Below, in pieces: positions 42,965-51,875 of a DNA stretch of 64,000 nt. Positions within the stretch are counted from its first letter, which is position 1. Every line of letters begins with the position of its first letter. This stretch comes from Stygiobacter sp043807765 (lineage in GTDB: Bacteria > Bacteroidota > Ignavibacteria > Ignavibacteriales > Melioribacteraceae): the NCBI GenBank assembly GCA_043807765.1, contig JAZDFQ010000059.1:128739-192738 (forward strand), in the 5' to 3' direction. A program made the translations under genes and the position numbers. The notes under the pieces were generated by a model that saw nothing but the letters and a program-made list of their open reading frames with translations, was not told the DNA's origin and did not search any database.

Positions 42965-43924
42965 ATGAAATCAATCATAGTAAATAATATCGTTAAGACA
43001 TACACGACGAAAAAGACAACGGTTACAGCAGTTGATAATGTTTCTTTTTCTGTTGAAGAGGGAGAAATCTTTGGGCTGACTGGACCGGACGGTGCCGGCA
43101 AAACATCAATCTTTAGAATTCTTACTACACTTCTTCTTGCTGATAAAGGGGATGCAAAAGTTTTAGATAATGATGTTGTTAACGATTGGAAAAAAATCCG
43201 GGACATAATTGGTTATATGCCGGGACGTTTCTCACTTTATCAAGATTTAACGGTAGAAGAAAATTTGGAATTCTTTGCTACAATTTTCAACACCACAATT
43301 CAAGAGAATTACGATTTAGTTGCCGACATTTATAAACAGCTAGAACCGTTTAAAACACGCCGTGCCGGAAAGCTTAGTGGCGGAATGAAACAGAAACTTG
43401 CTCTAAGCTGCGCTCTTATTCACAAACCAAAAGTTTTGTTTTTAGATGAACCTACAACCGGTGTCGATCCCGTTTCCCGTAAAGAGTTTTGGGAAATGTT
43501 GAAGCGGTTGAAAAAGCAAGGAATTACAATTCTTGTCTCAACTCCTTATATGGATGAAGCAAAACTTTGTGATAGAATCGCGTTGATGCAGAAGGGGAAA
43601 ATTATGACCATAAACACTCCCGAAGAGATCGTTAAACAGTTTGGACGGAATCTCTTTGCAGTCCGTTCGGAAAATATGTTTAAGCTCTTGAACGATCTGA
43701 GAGCCTATTCTCAAACAGAAAGTTGTTTTGCCTTTGGCGAGAATCATCATCTAACCTTGAAAGAAGAAAATATAATTGAGCTTGAAAAACATCTGGCCGC
43801 CAGCGGACACAAACACGCAACAATAAACAAGATAGAACCGGGAATAGAAGACTGCTTTATGCAATTGATGAACAGCCCATCCCAACCCTTCCCAAAGGGA
43901 AGGGCTTATGAAGAAAATAGATGA
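42965..43924 (+). CDS. ABC transporter ATPase (YbhF N-half-like)
   Basis: About 319 residues. Walker A is GPDGAGKTS, the signature is LSGGMKQ, and Walker B is VLFLDEPTTGVDP. The Q-loop position reads YMPGRFSLYQDLT, with Gly where Gln is usual. The start is ATG 42965; the 57 bases before it in the open frame belong to the palindromic repeat. Its C-terminal QPFPKGRAYEENR is encoded by another palindrome at 43886-43904. The stop overlaps the next start (ATGA). In E. coli the equivalent two ATPases are fused as YbhF. Confidence 0.87.
   Translation: MKSIIVNNIVKTYTTKKTTVTAVDNVSFSVEEGEIFGLTGPDGAGKTSIFRILTTLLLADKGDAKVLDNDVVNDWKKIRDIIGYMPGRFSLYQDLTVEENLEFFATIFNTTIQENYDLVADIYKQLEPFKTRRAGKLSGGMKQKLALSCALIHKPKVLFLDEPTTGVDPVSRKEFWEMLKRLKKQGITILVSTPYMDEAKLCDRIALMQKGKIMTINTPEEIVKQFGRNLFAVRSENMFKLLNDLRAYSQTESCFAFGENHHLTLKEENIIELEKHLAASGHKHATINKIEPGIEDCFMQLMNSPSQPFPKGRAYEENR
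43886..43904. repeat. CCCTTCCC-aaa-GGGAAGGG palindrome at the ATPase C-terminus
   Basis: Perfect 8-bp arms with an AAA loop. It is translated in frame in the last residues of the first ATPase (QPFPKGRA). It may form a hairpin just before the overlapping start of the second ATPase gene. Confidence 0.7.
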
Positions 43925-44664
43925 AAAAAGAAATAGTAATAAAGACAGATAAGCTTACCAAGAAATTTGGCGATTTTATCGCGACAAACGAAGTAACCTT
44001 TGAGATTTACAAAGGAGAAATATTCGGCTTCCTCGGCGCGAATGGTGCGGGAAAAACTACTGCGATGAAAATGTTGATTGGAATTTCCAAACCAAGTTAC
44101 GGCAATGCAACAATTGCCGGTTACGATGTTTACAAACAAACAGAGTTGATAAAAAAGAACATTGGCTACATGAGCCAAAAATTTTCTCTATATGAAGATT
44201 TAACGATAAGAGAAAACATTCAACTGTTTGGCGGCATTTACGGATTGAGTGATGCTGAACTGACTAAAAAAGGAAACGCTTTAATTGATAAGCTTGGACT
44301 AATTAACGAAGCTGATAAACTTGTTATATCACTTCCGCTTGGCTGGAAACAAAAACTTTCCTTCAGCATTGCTATTCTTCATCAGCCTAAAATAGTTTTT
44401 CTTGATGAACCGACCGGTGGCGTTGATCCGATTACGCGCAGGCAGTTCTGGGATATGATTTACGAAGCGGCAGATAACGGAATTACCGTTTTTGTTACAA
44501 CTCATTATATGGATGAAGCCGAATACTGCCACCGTGTTTCAATTATGGTTGATGGTGTAATCAAAGCTCTGGATTCGCCGGAAGGTTTGAAGAAGCAGTA
44601 CAACGCTAAATCAATGGAAGAAGTATTTTTAATGTTAGCTCGCGGAGCTAAACGCGGAGAATAA
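43921..44664 (+). CDS. ABC transporter ATPase (YbhF C-half-like)
   Basis: A 247-residue ATPase with Walker A GANGAGKTT, a normal Q-loop (YMSQKFSLYEDLT) and Walker B IVFLDEPTGGVDP. The signature is degenerate: LPLGWKQ in place of LSGGQ. Paired with the first ATPase, whose Q-loop is altered but signature intact, the two probably form an asymmetric heterodimer. It overlaps the first ATPase gene by 4 bp. Confidence 0.87.
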   Translation: MKKEIVIKTDKLTKKFGDFIATNEVTFEIYKGEIFGFLGANGAGKTTAMKMLIGISKPSYGNATIAGYDVYKQTELIKKNIGYMSQKFSLYEDLTIRENIQLFGGIYGLSDAELTKKGNALIDKLGLINEADKLVISLPLGWKQKLSFSIAILHQPKIVFLDEPTGGVDPITRRQFWDMIYEAADNGITVFVTTHYMDEAEYCHRVSIMVDGVIKALDSPEGLKKQYNAKSMEEVFLMLARGAKRGE

Positions 44665-44674
44665 TTTTTAGTGA

Positions 44675-44729
44675 CTTTGTGCCTTGGTGGCAGAAAAGCT
44701 TTTTGCCACGAAGACACGAGGACACAAAG
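44675..44729. repeat. Palindromic repeat CTTTGTG...CACAAAG that supplies a ribosome binding site
   Basis: Ends CTTTGTG and CACAAAG enclose GGTGGCA...TGCCACG, giving a long hairpin. The right end AAAGGAAG lies 6 nt before the ATG of the permease at 44737, so the repeat forms its Shine-Dalgarno sequence. Confidence 0.6.
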
Positions 44730-44736
44730 GAAGAGC

Positions 44737-45840
44737 ATGAAACAGCTGTTAACATTTATAAGAAAAGAATTTCACCACATTTTGCGGGATGTCCGCTCTA
44801 TGATGGTCTTGCTCGGCTTGCCGATTGTCCAACTTTTAATTTTTGGTTTTGCTATAACAACCGAAACGAGAAACTCAAACATTGCGATACTCGATAATGC
44901 AAAAGACGAAGCAACACAGAAAATAATTACCAAGTTTGAAAGCAGCAGATATTTTTATGTTGAGAGAACATTGACTTCCAACAAGCAGATTGAAGAAGCA
45001 TTTAAAACCGGAAAAATTAAACTAGCAGTAGTTTTCCAATCTAATTTTCAGAATGAACTTGCTCACGGCAATAAAGCACAAATTCAATTAATTGCCGATG
45101 CAACCGATCCAAACCAGGCGACAACGCTTGTTAATTATGCAAGTTCAATAATTATCGATTACCAGAATGATTTAAACGAACAAAACAAACTTCCATACAC
45201 AATTAATACAGAAATGAGAATGCTCTATAACCCCGAACTTAAAGGCTCTTACTCATCTGTGCCCGGTGTTATGGGAATGATTCTTCTTCTCATTTCAACA
45301 ATGATGACGTCTATTTCAATTGTTAAAGAAAAAGAAATGGGAACGATGGAAATACTTTTAGTATCACCGATGAAGCCGCTTCTTGTAATTCTCAGTAAAG
45401 TAATACCCTACTTTGTCATTTCCCTTGTAAACGTTGCAACCATTTTACTTCTTAGCGTTTTTGTTTTAGGAATGCCTATACAAGGAAGCCTCTTTCTTTT
45501 AATTGGAGTAACAATTTTATATCTCTTCTGTGCTCTTTCGCTAGGGTTATTAATTTCAACTGTTACCGATTCACAATTAGCGGCTATGTTAATTTCATTA
45601 CTCGGGTTGATGCTTCCCGTAGTAATGTTAAGCGGATATGCTTTTCCAATTGCAAACATGCCTCTCCCTCTGCAAGTCATTTCGAATATTATACCGGCTA
45701 AGTGGTATATAATTATGGTTAAATCTGTAATGATAAAAGGAATGGGATTTGACGGAATCTGGAAAGAGTCGTTAATAATTACCGGAATGACACTCTTCTT
45801 TCTTTTAGTCAGCATAAAAAGATTTAAGGTAAGATTGTAA
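44737..45840 (+). CDS. ABC-2 type permease (YbhS-like)
   Basis: About 367 residues: one N-terminal helix (LLGLPIVQLLIFGFAI), a periplasmic domain of ~130 residues and five C-terminal helices, with the family stretch IVKEKEMGTMEILLVSPMKP. It matches YbhS/YhhJ proteins. The ATG at 44737 has AAGGAAG upstream; the longer open frame starts inside the repeat. It ends at the start of the second permease (1-bp overlap). Confidence 0.87.
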   Translation: MKQLLTFIRKEFHHILRDVRSMMVLLGLPIVQLLIFGFAITTETRNSNIAILDNAKDEATQKIITKFESSRYFYVERTLTSNKQIEEAFKTGKIKLAVVFQSNFQNELAHGNKAQIQLIADATDPNQATTLVNYASSIIIDYQNDLNEQNKLPYTINTEMRMLYNPELKGSYSSVPGVMGMILLLISTMMTSISIVKEKEMGTMEILLVSPMKPLLVILSKVIPYFVISLVNVATILLLSVFVLGMPIQGSLFLLIGVTILYLFCALSLGLLISTVTDSQLAAMLISLLGLMLPVVMLSGYAFPIANMPLPLQVISNIIPAKWYIIMVKSVMIKGMGFDGIWKESLIITGMTLFFLLVSIKRFKVRL

Positions 45841-46958
45841 TGAGAACATTAATGTTTTTACTGAGAAAAGAGTTTTTACAAATTTTCCGCAACAAACTTA
45901 TGCTGGCAATAATATTAGAAATGCCCATCCTTCAACTTCTTCTTCTTCCGTTTGCGGCAAATTATGAAATGAAAAACATATCTCTCTGTATTGTAGATCG
46001 AGATCACTCGGAATATTCCCGGGAACTGACAAACAAGTTTACTTCTTCCGGTTACTTCCAATTAACCAACTATGCGCCTTCGTACGAAGAAGCGCTCAAA
46101 GTTATTGAAGGCGAGAAAGCTAATTTGATAATTGAAATACCGCAAAGTTTCGAAAAAGACTTGATTAGAGAGAACCAAAGCAAGATTATGATTTCTGCGA
46201 ATGCAATTAATGGGCAGACGGCAGGGTTATCTGTTTCTTATTCAAATGCAATAATTCGCGAATTCAATAATGAAATTCGCACCGAGTGGATTCAGCAGCC
46301 GCGTTTTAATGCTCAGCCAAGCATAGAGATTACAAGCTCAAACTGGTTTAATCCGGGAATGAATTATAAATATTTTATTGTACCGGGCGTGCTTGCGTTG
46401 CTGGTTACCATGGTTGGATTTTTGTTAACCTCACTAAACATTGTTAAAGAAAAGGAAAGCGGAACTATTGAGCAGTTAAATGTTTCGCCGATAAAGAAAT
46501 ATCAGTTCATTCTCGGCAAGCTTATTCCCTTTTGGATTTTAGGAATGCTTGTTCTCTCGATTGGATTTCTAATAAGTTTTATAGTGTATGGAATATATCC
46601 GGCGGGAAGTTTTTTCGTTGGCTATCTCTTCGCCGGAATATATTTAATTGCAGTTCTTGGTTTTGGTTTGCTTACTTCAACCTTTGCAGAAACACAACAG
46701 CAAGCAATGTTCATCGCCTACTTTTTTATGATGATCTTTGTTCTTCTCGGCGGTTTGTTCGCGCCAATAGAAAACATGCCGGACTGGGCACAATATCTAA
46801 CTTATATAAACCCGGTGAGCTATTTAATAGAAGCTATGCGCATGATAGTTCTGAAAGGAAGCGGCTTTTCGGATTTAGCCAAACACTTCGGCATCATTAC
46901 GATATTTGCGTTGGTTTTTAATGTGCTGGCTATTTTGAATTACAAGAAGACTACTTAG
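45840..46958 (+). CDS. ABC-2 type permease (YbhR-like)
   Basis: A 372-residue paralog of the preceding permease with the same layout: an N-terminal helix, periplasmic domain and five helices. The motif IVKEKESGTIEQLNVSPIKK is the conserved cytoplasmic stretch. It completes a TolC-adaptor-ATPase-ATPase-permease-permease exporter. YbhGFSR-type pumps export drugs or ions in E. coli; the substrate here is unknown. Confidence 0.87.
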   Translation: MRTLMFLLRKEFLQIFRNKLMLAIILEMPILQLLLLPFAANYEMKNISLCIVDRDHSEYSRELTNKFTSSGYFQLTNYAPSYEEALKVIEGEKANLIIEIPQSFEKDLIRENQSKIMISANAINGQTAGLSVSYSNAIIREFNNEIRTEWIQQPRFNAQPSIEITSSNWFNPGMNYKYFIVPGVLALLVTMVGFLLTSLNIVKEKESGTIEQLNVSPIKKYQFILGKLIPFWILGMLVLSIGFLISFIVYGIYPAGSFFVGYLFAGIYLIAVLGFGLLTSTFAETQQQAMFIAYFFMMIFVLLGGLFAPIENMPDWAQYLTYINPVSYLIEAMRMIVLKGSGFSDLAKHFGIITIFALVFNVLAILNYKKTT

Positions 46959-46994
46959 ACGGAATCATTTCGTTTTCTTAATTTAGCAAGCGAT

Positions 46995-48470
46995 ATGAAA
47001 AAAATATATTGCTGCTCACCTTACGCAGAGTTTAAGCTTTTTGGACTAAAGTCCATATTGTTTTTTGTGTTGAACAACCCCAGACTTAAGTCTGGGGTTC
47101 ATGCATCAATAATAAACTCCGGCTTTAGCCACGCCTTGCGTAAGGTGAGTTACTATTTAAGCGCTGTTATACTTTTGACGGGTAGTTTAATTTGCCAGAA
47201 TGGTAAAGCTTTAACGCCCTCTAAAATTACTTATCTAAACATTTCAAGTGTTCCATCTGCTTTTCCGGTTAACTTTGCTCTGTTTACTAAAGGTGAAAAT
47301 CAATTTGTTGCTTTTTATGATTCTAATCATGAAATGACAATAGCCTCTAGAAAATTGGCTGATACTCTGTGGAGTTATAAAAAACTAAATTCCAGAATTG
47401 AATGGGACAGCCATAACTATCTTTCTCTAATGATAGATAACGAGAATTTAATTCATCTTGTCGGGAATATGCATTCGAGTCCATTAATCTATTTTAGAAG
47501 CGAGCTGCCGCTAGATATAAATTCGATGAAAGAAATTAATCACATGACCGGAGCTGAAGAAGATGTAACCACCTATCCGGAGTTTATCTATGGACCAAAT
47601 AAGGAAATAATCTTTCATTATAGATATGGCAGAAGCGGCTCCGGCTATGAAGTCTTCAACACGTGGAATTCGGAGAATAAATCATGGACGCGTCTTCTTG
47701 GAAAACCGCTTACAGATGGACAAGAAAAGATGAATGCTTACATGCAAGGTCCGCTTTTAGGTAAGGATAATTATTATCATATAATTTGGGTTTGGAGAGA
47801 CACTCCGGATTGCGCGACAAATCATACTTTATCTTACGCACGAAGTAAAGATTTGCTGCATTGGGAAAGTATACGAGGAGAAAAAGTTGAACTCCCCATT
47901 ACTGTAAATCAAAAAGAACTTTATGTTGATGAAACACAAATATATGGCGGCTTAATTAACATCGGAATAAAAATTGGGTTTGATTCTCAAAACAGAGTTT
48001 TGATTGGTTATCACAAATATGATTCTGCCGGGAACACCCAGCTTTACTTTGCACGGTTCGAGAGCGGCATTTGGGTAAAAAAGCAAATTACCAATTGGAA
48101 TTACCGGTGGGATTTTAAAGGTTTCGGTACAATAGTAAACGAATTGTTGATTGATTCTCCAAAGCCTTCCAAAGAGAAAGAAAAAGTATTGTTCGGATAT
48201 CATCACATTAAATATGGTGATGGAGAAATGATTGTTGATGAGAAAACTTTAGACACAGTGGGAAACCGGGAAATAGAAAAAGATTATCCCAAAATCATAG
48301 ATGAGTTCGAATCTAAAAATCCCGGAATGGTAATCAACAAGGTCTTTGATTCCGGATATGCCGGCGACGGAAGAACATATCTTTTAAGATGGGAAACAAA
48401 AGCCCCAAATAGAGATCAAAAACCAACGGAGAACTCTACCAACGCGGTATTGAAACTGGTTTCGTATTAA
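46995..48470 (+). CDS. BNR_4-family secreted protein with element-interrupted N-terminus
   Basis: A 491-residue protein. From about residue 75 it matches the BNR_4 repeat family (WDSHNYLSLMIDNENLIHLVGNMHSSPLIYF), seven-bladed propellers linked to polysaccharide degradation. Residues ~7-52 are encoded by the 135-bp element copy B, inserted in frame (45 codons). Removing it would rejoin MKKIY with YYLSAVILLTGSLICQNGKA, a normal signal peptide. Translation may instead start at GTG 47145 at the element end, giving MSYYLSAVILLTG. It is uncertain whether the protein is still exported. A terminator follows at 48484. Confidence 0.75.
   Translation: MKKIYCCSPYAEFKLFGLKSILFFVLNNPRLKSGVHASIINSGFSHALRKVSYYLSAVILLTGSLICQNGKALTPSKITYLNISSVPSAFPVNFALFTKGENQFVAFYDSNHEMTIASRKLADTLWSYKKLNSRIEWDSHNYLSLMIDNENLIHLVGNMHSSPLIYFRSELPLDINSMKEINHMTGAEEDVTTYPEFIYGPNKEIIFHYRYGRSGSGYEVFNTWNSENKSWTRLLGKPLTDGQEKMNAYMQGPLLGKDNYYHIIWVWRDTPDCATNHTLSYARSKDLLHWESIRGEKVELPITVNQKELYVDETQIYGGLINIGIKIGFDSQNRVLIGYHKYDSAGNTQLYFARFESGIWVKKQITNWNYRWDFKGFGTIVNELLIDSPKPSKEKEKVLFGYHHIKYGDGEMIVDEKTLDTVGNREIEKDYPKIIDEFESKNPGMVINKVFDSGYAGDGRTYLLRWETKAPNRDQKPTENSTNAVLKLVSY
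47015..47149. mobile_element. 135-bp MITE-like element, copy B (in-frame insertion)
   Basis: Terminal inverted repeats CTCACCTTACGCAG and TTGCGTAAGGTGAG (13 of 14 match) bound an inner TTGGACTAAAGTCCA and AACCCCAGACTTAAGTCTGG-GTT palindrome. Equal in length to copy A. It has no open gene of its own and no transposase is seen nearby, so it is probably mobilised in trans. Confidence 0.8.
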
Positions 48471-48483
48471 AAAATTTATTTAT

Positions 48484-48513
48484 AAAAAGCCGGACTTGTC
48501 GGTTCGGCTTTTT
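48484..48513. terminator. Bidirectional intrinsic terminator
   Basis: Arms AAAAAGCCG (48484-48492) and CGGCTTTTT (48505-48513) flank a 12-nt loop, with T-runs on both strands. It lies between the convergent BNR_4 and DUF5916 genes. Confidence 0.8.
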
Positions 48514-48542
48514 GGTAAAATGAATTTATCAGCACGTTAAAA

Positions 48543-51191
48543 TTACATATCCAGCCAGTAAGAAAACTTAACCATAAAAATGTTGTTGCCTTCACTTCCC
48601 CATAAGTTTTTTATATCTCTGCCAAATGAAAACTCTCCGGCATTGTCATAATTTTGCTGATCGTGAGACCAAACAAAATAGAGAATTGAACCGGGGTTTA
48701 CTTCCCATCTTAATACGGCGTTGCCGCGCAAAGATTTGAAATTGAAATTCGGATTGGATAGTGAAAATTGTTCTGCCGAACCGCTTCCATCCGGATCAAT
48801 CAAATATTCATCGTTGTTTTGATTGTAGCTTACAGTTGAACCGTTTGTTCCATACTCGTTAAGTGCTAAAGAATTTGGTGAAGCAACTTCCTTGAATTTG
48901 TAATACTTGCCGACTGCTAAAAGAGGCTGCATAAATAACTGCAAACTAAGTGTCGGTGTAAAAGTCCAATTCAAACGGATATTGGCAGAAAGTGTTTTCT
49001 GATCAATGTTTGCAAATACATAACGCTTTTCATAAGTCTTTATAGCTTTCGAATCATCAATGTTGCTAACCCACTGTCTTGTGTCGTTGTTGATTTGATA
49101 ACTTGGTCCGATTGAGAGGCTTAGTTGCGAGCTCGGTTTCCAGTTTGCGTCTAACGAATAACTGGACGCCGCTGCATTAAGATCATCTTTTTCGTAATTA
49201 TAACTAAACTCAAAGATGATTTTTTTTCTGCTGTCAGAACTTACATCGGCAGATATCGAATATCCCGATGGATTTTTAATTATAGGCCCGCCGCGAGTTG
49301 CTGTTTTGTTGGTAGATTCAAAAGCATAAAAGGCATTTGCACCAACCTGCCAATAGTTTTCAAATTCGAAATTCGTTCTCGACCAAATAAAATTTGAAAT
49401 TATGTTTCCTTCAAAATCATACGAACGTGCGTGAGAAACATAAACACTTTTTGTTCTGAATATTCCGTCTGTTTCAAACCATCTGTATCCAAGAACGAGG
49501 TGGCTGTTTATTCTATCGGCCATCCACTGAAAGCCAAGGTCGTTGTGTTCGAATCCCGGACTAACAGCACCAAGTGCGGCATTAATGTAGAAATTTCCTT
49601 CCTGTTTATTTAGCATTAATCTGCCATACCATCCGCCTAAAGAAGTTAATGTAGAATCATAGGCCATGTAAGTAGCATCCGGTCTTTGAAGATATCGGTA
49701 TGGCTGCTTTTGCAAATTTTGTAAAAATTCTTTTGTGCCATGAACATATGAACCGGCAATAGCGCCCGTAAGAACGTAAACTTTTGCTTCATCAAGAAAA
49801 GTGTAACCATCTAATCCAAATGTAAACGCATTTTTAGAAAGGCGCGATTCCAAGTCAGAACTGTTTAATCCTCGGTTTACCGATGTTAACATAAAACCGA
49901 GCGATTGACGTCCATCGTTAAACTCTCTTTTGGTTCGAAGTACTCCGTAATGAGTAAGCGGCTCAACTTGTTCGGTTGTTTGGATTCCGTTCTTATAAAG
50001 TGCAGCAAATGTTCTTTCGGTTATAGCACTAACTGCGCCGATAGTTGTAACATCATCTAGCTTGCCGGTTAATTTAGCCGCGCCTAGAATTCTTGTTTCC
50101 GAAGGATAATTAACGTAATCGGCATCAGAAGTACTGCCTTGTGGCGAGTGGCCAATTCTTCTTGAATAAAATAATTCCGGCCAGCCGAAATTAAATCCCC
50201 AGTTATTATTAGCACCGCCAATACCAAAGTAAAATGAATTGGAACCTTCAATAAAGAATGGTCTTTTTTCTTCAAAGTATGATTCAAACGCTGAAAGATT
50301 AATTACTGCCGGATCAACTTCCACTTGTCCGAAGTCCGGATTGATCGTAGCATCTATGTTTAAGCTTGAGCCGAGACCAACTTTGAAATCAGCGCCTATT
50401 GTAGTTTTAAATTGATTTGACTTGTAAAACGGATCGTTTGCGTCGTGAACTAATGATTGCCCTTTTTGAACTATATATGGTAAAATTTCAAAACGTTGCT
50501 TTGGTTTTATTCCATCTAAACCTTCTAGGGAAGCAAAGCGGGAAACAAAGCCGCTTTCCTTTTTGGGAACCATTACATAAAAAGAACTCTCGCCATTTCT
50601 TTTCATTTCTCTGGTAAAATTTATTCCCCAAGTCATTTTATCGGATTCCTTAAAGCGTAATTGAGAAAAAGGAATTCTCATTTCAAGTGACCAGCCATTA
50701 CCATCGATGGTAGTCTTTCCTTCCCAAACACCGTCCCAGGAAGAATCATCCCAGCTATCATTAAATAAAACACCGTCTACTAATGTACCGGCGGCGTTTA
50801 TGCCAAAAAAATTGCCGGTTCTCTTATCATTAAACGGATCAACATAAAAGCCAAACCAATCGGATGGAAAGTAATTGTCTCTTCTCGAAAGTGAAACGTC
50901 CATTAGCTCCGGGTTTGTATCGTGTAAGCGAGCTGCAACATATAAGTATTCGTCGTCGTAGGCTATCCATACTTCGGTTTTTTGTGTTGCCGGTTCGCCT
51001 TCTTTTGGATCTTTCTGTGTAAACTGATCTATAGCTGTGTTTTTCCAAACTTGCTCATCAAGCTTGCCATCAACAAGAATAGTTGCAAAAGCAACTTTGT
51101 ATGCTGGAACTGCTTTTTGAGGTTGTTTACTACCGGAAGCGAATAATACTGCAGTAATTAAAAACAAAATAAATAGTAAAAATCTTTTCAT
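48543..51191 (-). CDS. DUF5916 outer-membrane protein with CBM9-like N-terminal domain
   Basis: An 882-residue protein with a signal peptide (FLLFILFLITAVLFASG). Residues ~30-210 form a CBM9-like carbohydrate-binding module (ILVDGKLDEQVWKN; YDDEYLYVAARLHD). The rest is a DUF5916 beta-barrel with alternating strands. ATINPDFGQVEVDPAVINLSAFESYFEEKRPFFIEG is a conserved DUF5916 signature. It ends in an aromatic residue-containing strand, as outer-membrane barrels do (SYWLDM). It probably binds or transports oligosaccharides; the substrate is not known. Confidence 0.85.
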   Translation of the reverse strand: MKRFLLFILFLITAVLFASGSKQPQKAVPAYKVAFATILVDGKLDEQVWKNTAIDQFTQKDPKEGEPATQKTEVWIAYDDEYLYVAARLHDTNPELMDVSLSRRDNYFPSDWFGFYVDPFNDKRTGNFFGINAAGTLVDGVLFNDSWDDSSWDGVWEGKTTIDGNGWSLEMRIPFSQLRFKESDKMTWGINFTREMKRNGESSFYVMVPKKESGFVSRFASLEGLDGIKPKQRFEILPYIVQKGQSLVHDANDPFYKSNQFKTTIGADFKVGLGSSLNIDATINPDFGQVEVDPAVINLSAFESYFEEKRPFFIEGSNSFYFGIGGANNNWGFNFGWPELFYSRRIGHSPQGSTSDADYVNYPSETRILGAAKLTGKLDDVTTIGAVSAITERTFAALYKNGIQTTEQVEPLTHYGVLRTKREFNDGRQSLGFMLTSVNRGLNSSDLESRLSKNAFTFGLDGYTFLDEAKVYVLTGAIAGSYVHGTKEFLQNLQKQPYRYLQRPDATYMAYDSTLTSLGGWYGRLMLNKQEGNFYINAALGAVSPGFEHNDLGFQWMADRINSHLVLGYRWFETDGIFRTKSVYVSHARSYDFEGNIISNFIWSRTNFEFENYWQVGANAFYAFESTNKTATRGGPIIKNPSGYSISADVSSDSRKKIIFEFSYNYEKDDLNAAASSYSLDANWKPSSQLSLSIGPSYQINNDTRQWVSNIDDSKAIKTYEKRYVFANIDQKTLSANIRLNWTFTPTLSLQLFMQPLLAVGKYYKFKEVASPNSLALNEYGTNGSTVSYNQNNDEYLIDPDGSGSAEQFSLSNPNFNFKSLRGNAVLRWEVNPGSILYFVWSHDQQNYDNAGEFSFGRDIKNLWGSEGNNIFMVKFSYWLDM

Positions 51192-51278
51192 CGCGAACCC
51201 TTTCTGTTCGAACTTTTCAAATTCTTCTGCTCTTTAGACTAGTAAGAGCGCGAAAGGTTTGTTCACATAAAAAAATAA

Positions 51279-51299
51279 GCCCGGTTTTGTGAACCGGGC
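51279..51299 (-). terminator. Terminator after the DUF4252 gene
   Basis: On the minus strand, GCCCGGTT and AACCGGGC arms pair across a five-base loop, followed by TTATTTTTTT. It ends the sigma/anti-sigma/DUF4252 operon. Confidence 0.8.
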
Positions 51300-51308
51300 A
51301 TGACAAAT

Positions 51309-51875
51309 TTATTCTTTATCTTTTTTTGCAGATTTAGTTTTATCTAAACCGGGCAGATTCATCTCATCTGCCAAACTTCCAATTGTCTCGAGATCAATCT
51401 TGCCGACTACATTCACCAAAGTAAGATCATCCTCTTTATCCATTGCAATTACAAAGAGTCCGGCATAATCACTTCCTTCGCCAGCTTTCACATAAACGCT
51501 GGCAAACTTACCTTTATCTTTTGTTTTGATTATGCGATCCCACTTCTGCGCTTGAAGTTTCTTGTCCATCGCAGCAATGGTGGATTCGGCATTCTCTAGA
51601 TCGGATTTTAAGATTGGAAATTGATTAACCTTAATCAGCTTTAATGAGGCAATCATTAGAGCAACCTTTTCGTTTTTATTCGCCCCCATTTTGCCAATAG
51701 CTTTAAGCATAGGTCCTTCAAGATGAATAGCTGTTTTAGGCTCAACGTTTTTGAACTGAGCGTATTCCGAATAATCGAAATAGCCCGGATCGGTTGAGTA
51801 ATCCTCCTTTTGCTGCGCGAATGTTATAAGAGTAACTGTAAACAACAGCACCAAAAACATTTTAATTGATTTCAT
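51309..51875 (-). CDS. DUF4252 domain protein
   Basis: About 188 residues. A signal peptide (MFLVLLFTVTLITFAQ) precedes a DUF4252 domain: EGPMLKAIGK, KWDRIIKTKDKGKFASVYVK and GLFVIAMDKEDDLTLVNVVGKIDLETI. The lysine-rich tail is short. ATG 51875 was chosen because a perfect AAGGAG site lies 6 nt upstream; the longer TTG frame starts within that site. DUF4252 genes are usually found beside ECF sigma and anti-sigma genes, as here, so it may be part of an envelope-stress response. Overlaps the preceding gene by 14 bp. Confidence 0.82.
   Translation of the reverse strand: MKSIKMFLVLLFTVTLITFAQQKEDYSTDPGYFDYSEYAQFKNVEPKTAIHLEGPMLKAIGKMGANKNEKVALMIASLKLIKVNQFPILKSDLENAESTIAAMDKKLQAQKWDRIIKTKDKGKFASVYVKAGEGSDYAGLFVIAMDKEDDLTLVNVVGKIDLETIGSLADEMNLPGLDKTKSAKKDKE

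Noticed and set aside
46532..46921. 129-residue frame overlapping the second permease gene
   Set aside because: Same-strand alternative frame inside a well-supported ABC-2 permease; no independent signals.
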